From NCBI GenBank assembly GCA_022414725.1, contig CM039463.1, positions 73,295,345-73,359,344 of the forward strand: a stretch of 64,000 nt of DNA. Direction: 5' to 3'. This document shows, piece after piece, positions 61,051-64,000 of the stretch; the stretch's first letter is position 1, and each line of letters begins with the position of its first letter. The notes below the pieces were generated by a model. That model did no database searches. It was not told where the DNA came from and saw nothing but the letters and a program-made list of their open reading frames with translations. A program made the translations under genes and the position numbers. The DNA is from Microglena sp. YARC. Its lineage: Eukaryota; Chlorophyta; Chlorophyceae; Chlamydomonadales; Chlamydomonadaceae.

Positions 61051-63125
61051 ATGTGTGGTGTGACAGGTGTGGTAGGGTTGAGGTGGCAGTTTTGGTGTGT
61101 TTAGGTGTGGATTTTGGTGTTTTTTTGGTGCGTTGTGTATGTGTAGTGCCCCCCAGTGTTGTGAGTTGGCTGTGTTGGAGTAGTGATTTGTGGTTGGTGT
61201 GGTGTGGGTGAGGTGAGGCGTGGTGTGGTGCGCCTGTGTAGTTGTTAAGTGTGGTGGTGGGATGTGGGTGTGGTGTGGTATGGTGTGGTGAGGTGTGGTG
61301 ATTGTGTGGTGTTCGGTGTGGTGTGGTGCGTGTGGTGTGGTCGGTGTGTGGTGGTGTGGTGTGGTGTGGTGTGGTGTGGTGTGAGAGTGTTGGTGTGGTA
61401 AAAACCGCGTGGTGTGGTGTGATGTGTGGTGTGTGGTGTGGTGTGGTGGGTGTGGTGTGGTGTGGTGACATGGTGTCTGTGGTGTGGCGTATCATGTGTG
61501 TTGTTTTGTTGCGATTTGTATCAATTGTGGTATGGTTTGTGTGTGGTGTTCGTATGTGGATTCTGGCTGCACGTATGTGGTGTGGGTGTAGTGGGGTGCG
61601 TGGTGTGTGGTGAGGTGTGGTGTGTGTGAGGTGTGGTGTGGTGTGGTGTGGTGTGGTGTGGCTGGACGGGTCTGAAATTCTCGTGTGGGTTCGTGGTGTG
61701 GTGTGGTGTGGTGCCTGGTGTGTGTGGTGTGGTGTGAATGTGGTGTGGTGTGGTATGGTGGTGTGGTGTGGTGGTGGTGTGGTGTGGTGTGGTGTGGTGT
61801 GGTGGGCCACAATCTACACCAGGTGTGTTGGTGGTGACACACTAGTGGGATGGAAACACAAAGAATGCGACTCTGAGATCACCAGACACGATTTATCGGT
61901 TACCATCAGAACCTGAAAAGCTGACGGGCTGGAGGAGATACGCCCAATTGGTGTGGTGTGGTGTGTGTGTGTGGGTGTGTGTCATGTGAGTGGTGGTGTG
62001 GATTTACAACTCAGGTGGACCGGCGTGTGGTGTGGGAATGTGGACGTGGTGGATGTGGGCGCTGGTGGCAATGGTGTGGTGGGTGTGGTGTGGTGTGGTG
62101 TGGTGTGGTTTGCTACATGGTGTCGGAATGTGGGCATGTGGTGTGTGTGGCGTATCAATGTTTGTTGTTTTTGGTGTCTCCCGATTTGTATTGTGGTATG
62201 GTGTGGTTCGTTGTGGTGTGGTGTGGGCAACGAAGTTGTGTGTCTTAGGCTCAGTGTGGTGTCGGTGTGGTGTGGTGTGGTGTGCGATGGTGCACCGACC
62301 GTGGGTGTTGCCACCTGTGGTAGGATCGCGTGGTGTGGTGTGGTGTGGTGGGTTGTGGTGTGTGTGAGGTGTGTGGTGTGGTGTGTCGGTGAGTGGGTGT
62401 TAGGTGTGGCTTAGTGTGGTGTGTGTTTGTGGTGTCGTGTGGAGTGAGGTGAGGCAGTGGAGAACTGGTATGGTGGGATGACAGTGTGGCTGGTGGTGAA
62501 GGTGTGGTGTGGTGTGGTGTGGTGTGGTGTGTGTGGTCCTGTGGTGTGGTGAGGTGAGGGTGAGGCGTGTTGGTGCCACTGCCAGTGAGTGTGGTGTGGT
62601 GCTGTGTGGTGTGGTTGGTGTGGTGTGGTGTGGGTGTGGTGTGGTGGTGGTGGTGGTGTGGTGTGTGATGTGGATTGTGTGGTGTTTGGTGTGGTGTGGT
62701 GAGTTTGTGGTGAGAGTTGTAATTGTGTATAGGTTTCGTGTCGTTTTGTGTCCTTTGTGTCTTTTTTGTGGTCATTTTGTGCTCTTTGTGTGCGTTTGTG
62801 GTGTTGTGAGGTGTGGTGGTTGTGTGGGTGCCTTTGGTGTGGTGTGGTGTGCTGTGGGTACACCTGGTGAGTGGGTGGAGGCTGTGTGGTGGAGGTGTGT
62901 GATGGTGTGTGTGTTGTGTGTGTGGTTGTGTTGTGTTGTGTTGTGTTGTGTTGTGTTGTGTTGTGTTGTGTGTGTTGTGTTGTTGTGTGTGTGTGTTTGT
63001 GTAACTGTGTTTGTTGGTTGTGTTGTTGTTGTGTTGATTTGTCGGTTCGTTGTCGTGTCATTTTGTGTCCTTTTGTGGCGTTGTTATAGTCGTGGTGAGG
63101 TGTGGTGTGGTAATATTGTGCGCGA
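61051..63125 (+). repeat. (GGTGT)n satellite, right of the gap
   Basis: Same G/T satellite and orientation as before the gap. The GTGGCGTATCA island recurs at 61486 and 62148. A (GTTGT)n stretch lies near 62930-62985. At 61806-61945 a non-satellite island interrupts it. Confidence 0.95.
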
Positions 63126-64000
63126 GGCATACCACACATTGTAACATTGTACCATGCATGTTGGTGTAAACCATAACAATCCATGATTTGTTGCACCATG
63201 CCCATAACATACGAATAAACCATGCAATTAGAGCAAGGGATGGCAGCATGGAACCTTCCCATGTTGTCCAAGCTGCATGCGAAGCAAGGAACCCCATCAA
63301 GCTTTATATATATGGCACGCACCTTATTCATCTATCTATCCATTTAGGCCGCGCAGCCACTGGCATAACGTAACTTAGATCCTCCGGATGACAGATGCGG
63401 CGCAGTGGAACTGCGGCGCGCGCTTGATGGGGGCGATGGGGGAGTATTCAGAGTTGAACTGAAGGGCAAAGGCTAGAGACTAGTATTGAGACGACTAACG
63501 TTGAACTAATGTATCGCTCACATAGGAGTTTGATGTCGCTTCTTCAAAGACTGAGTATGGTCCTAAGTGCGTGTCGGCAAGCGAATAAAGTCCGAGATCG
63601 TTGAACTGAATAGGCCAGGAAGACAGGGCGAGGAGGATTTCACCGCTGGCCAGGCCCAAAGCCACTCACAGCTGTTTTTGTGCCCACACCTCGGCCGGCA
63701 GTTCTGAGGTCGAAACACTCATGCGGCAGGGCGCCCACTAACAAACAGAGCCCTTGTTATCAACAATGATTCGAAAGCTTGGATTGCGTCCACTGAAAAG
63801 TTGGTGCAAGCGCGGGAACGCTGATGTGGGCGAAGTTCGAAGGTGCCCCAGGTCGTCCGGGTCCAGTGGGTGTTGGCTTGACACGTGTCAGATTCACGCC
63901 TGCTGGCTGCCGCAAACCTCACACTACAGGCGCCGCTGAGAAATCCCAATGCGAACGTTTGTACCCTCATAGTTTTTTGCAACACGAAGGTCGGCAGTGC
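63126..64000. other. Window end, no feature recognised
   Basis: 63126-63240 is more of the ATGC-type repeat. From there to the end are short frames on both strands (e.g. minus 63719-63985) without motifs. Confidence 0.4.

Noticed and set aside
53460..63331. His/Thr/Pro-rich and Val/Cys/Trp-rich proteins of several hundred residues
   Set aside because: All lie in the GGTGT satellite, and the longest runs across the gap; a pentanucleotide repeat without stops gives such frames on both strands.

Overview
This window looks like a transposable-element graveyard from the nuclear genome of a eukaryote. A green alga is the likeliest host: one large LINE carries both an APE and a restriction-like endonuclease plus RNase H and a cysteine protease, the combination described for the Dualen/RandI clade of Chlamydomonas. 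The host assignment is inference; I see no conserved single-copy host gene. No bacterial gene organisation, rRNA or CRISPR array is present. There is a 1000-base assembly gap at 58001-59000.

Layout. 1-1742: piece of a Ty3/gypsy element (minus strand). 1743-14765: a 5'-truncated Dualen-like LINE on the plus strand (LINE-1), split by a complete young Ty3/gypsy chromovirus (2573-12588, minus strand, 346-bp LTRs, 5-bp target duplication CATAT). The integrase gene of that element is itself split by a 213-bp tRNA-derived SINE, and the same SINE sits at the same site in the partial copy at 1-1742. 14766-15269: copia remnant lying between two LINE tails. 15270-30424: a near full-length Dualen-like LINE on the minus strand (LINE-2), split by a 3.85-kb DNA transposon (18199-22051, TA duplication). 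30425-31840: tail of a third LINE. 32057-32542: a gypsy LTR relic. 33056-42470: a defective Ty1/copia element (copia A, duplication GCTGG) whose 5' LTR holds a 5.1-kb CACTA-like DNA transposon (37122-42247) that contains a 71-bp minisatellite with a 12-mer higher-order repeat. 42471-44800: SINE relic, a triplicated 350-bp block, a poly-G run and a TTTACAG-rich array. About 44836-52795: an element with inverted repeats of about 1 kb, containing a second defective copia (copia B, 46663-51027, duplication ACCAC). 52796-63125: two copies of an ATGC-rich block followed by a (GGTGT)n satellite, on either side of the gap and an AT-rich block. 63126-64000: no recognised feature.

How the parts work together. 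Insertions are nested up to three deep (SINE in gypsy in LINE; CACTA in copia), so relative ages can be read off: the SINE hit the gypsy before the gypsy copied itself, and the copia LTR existed before the CACTA-like insertion. Autonomous-type enzymes seen here are the gypsy protease, RT, RNase H and split integrase, and the LINE-2 protease, APE, RT, RNase H and RLE. All copies carry breaks, so the copia, SINE and inverted-repeat elements must have depended on enzymes made elsewhere. The most unusual points are a Josephin-like protease ahead of the LINE endonuclease, three in-frame TAG codons that each join two gypsy reading frames, and LINE 3' stem-loops that keep their position but not their sequence.
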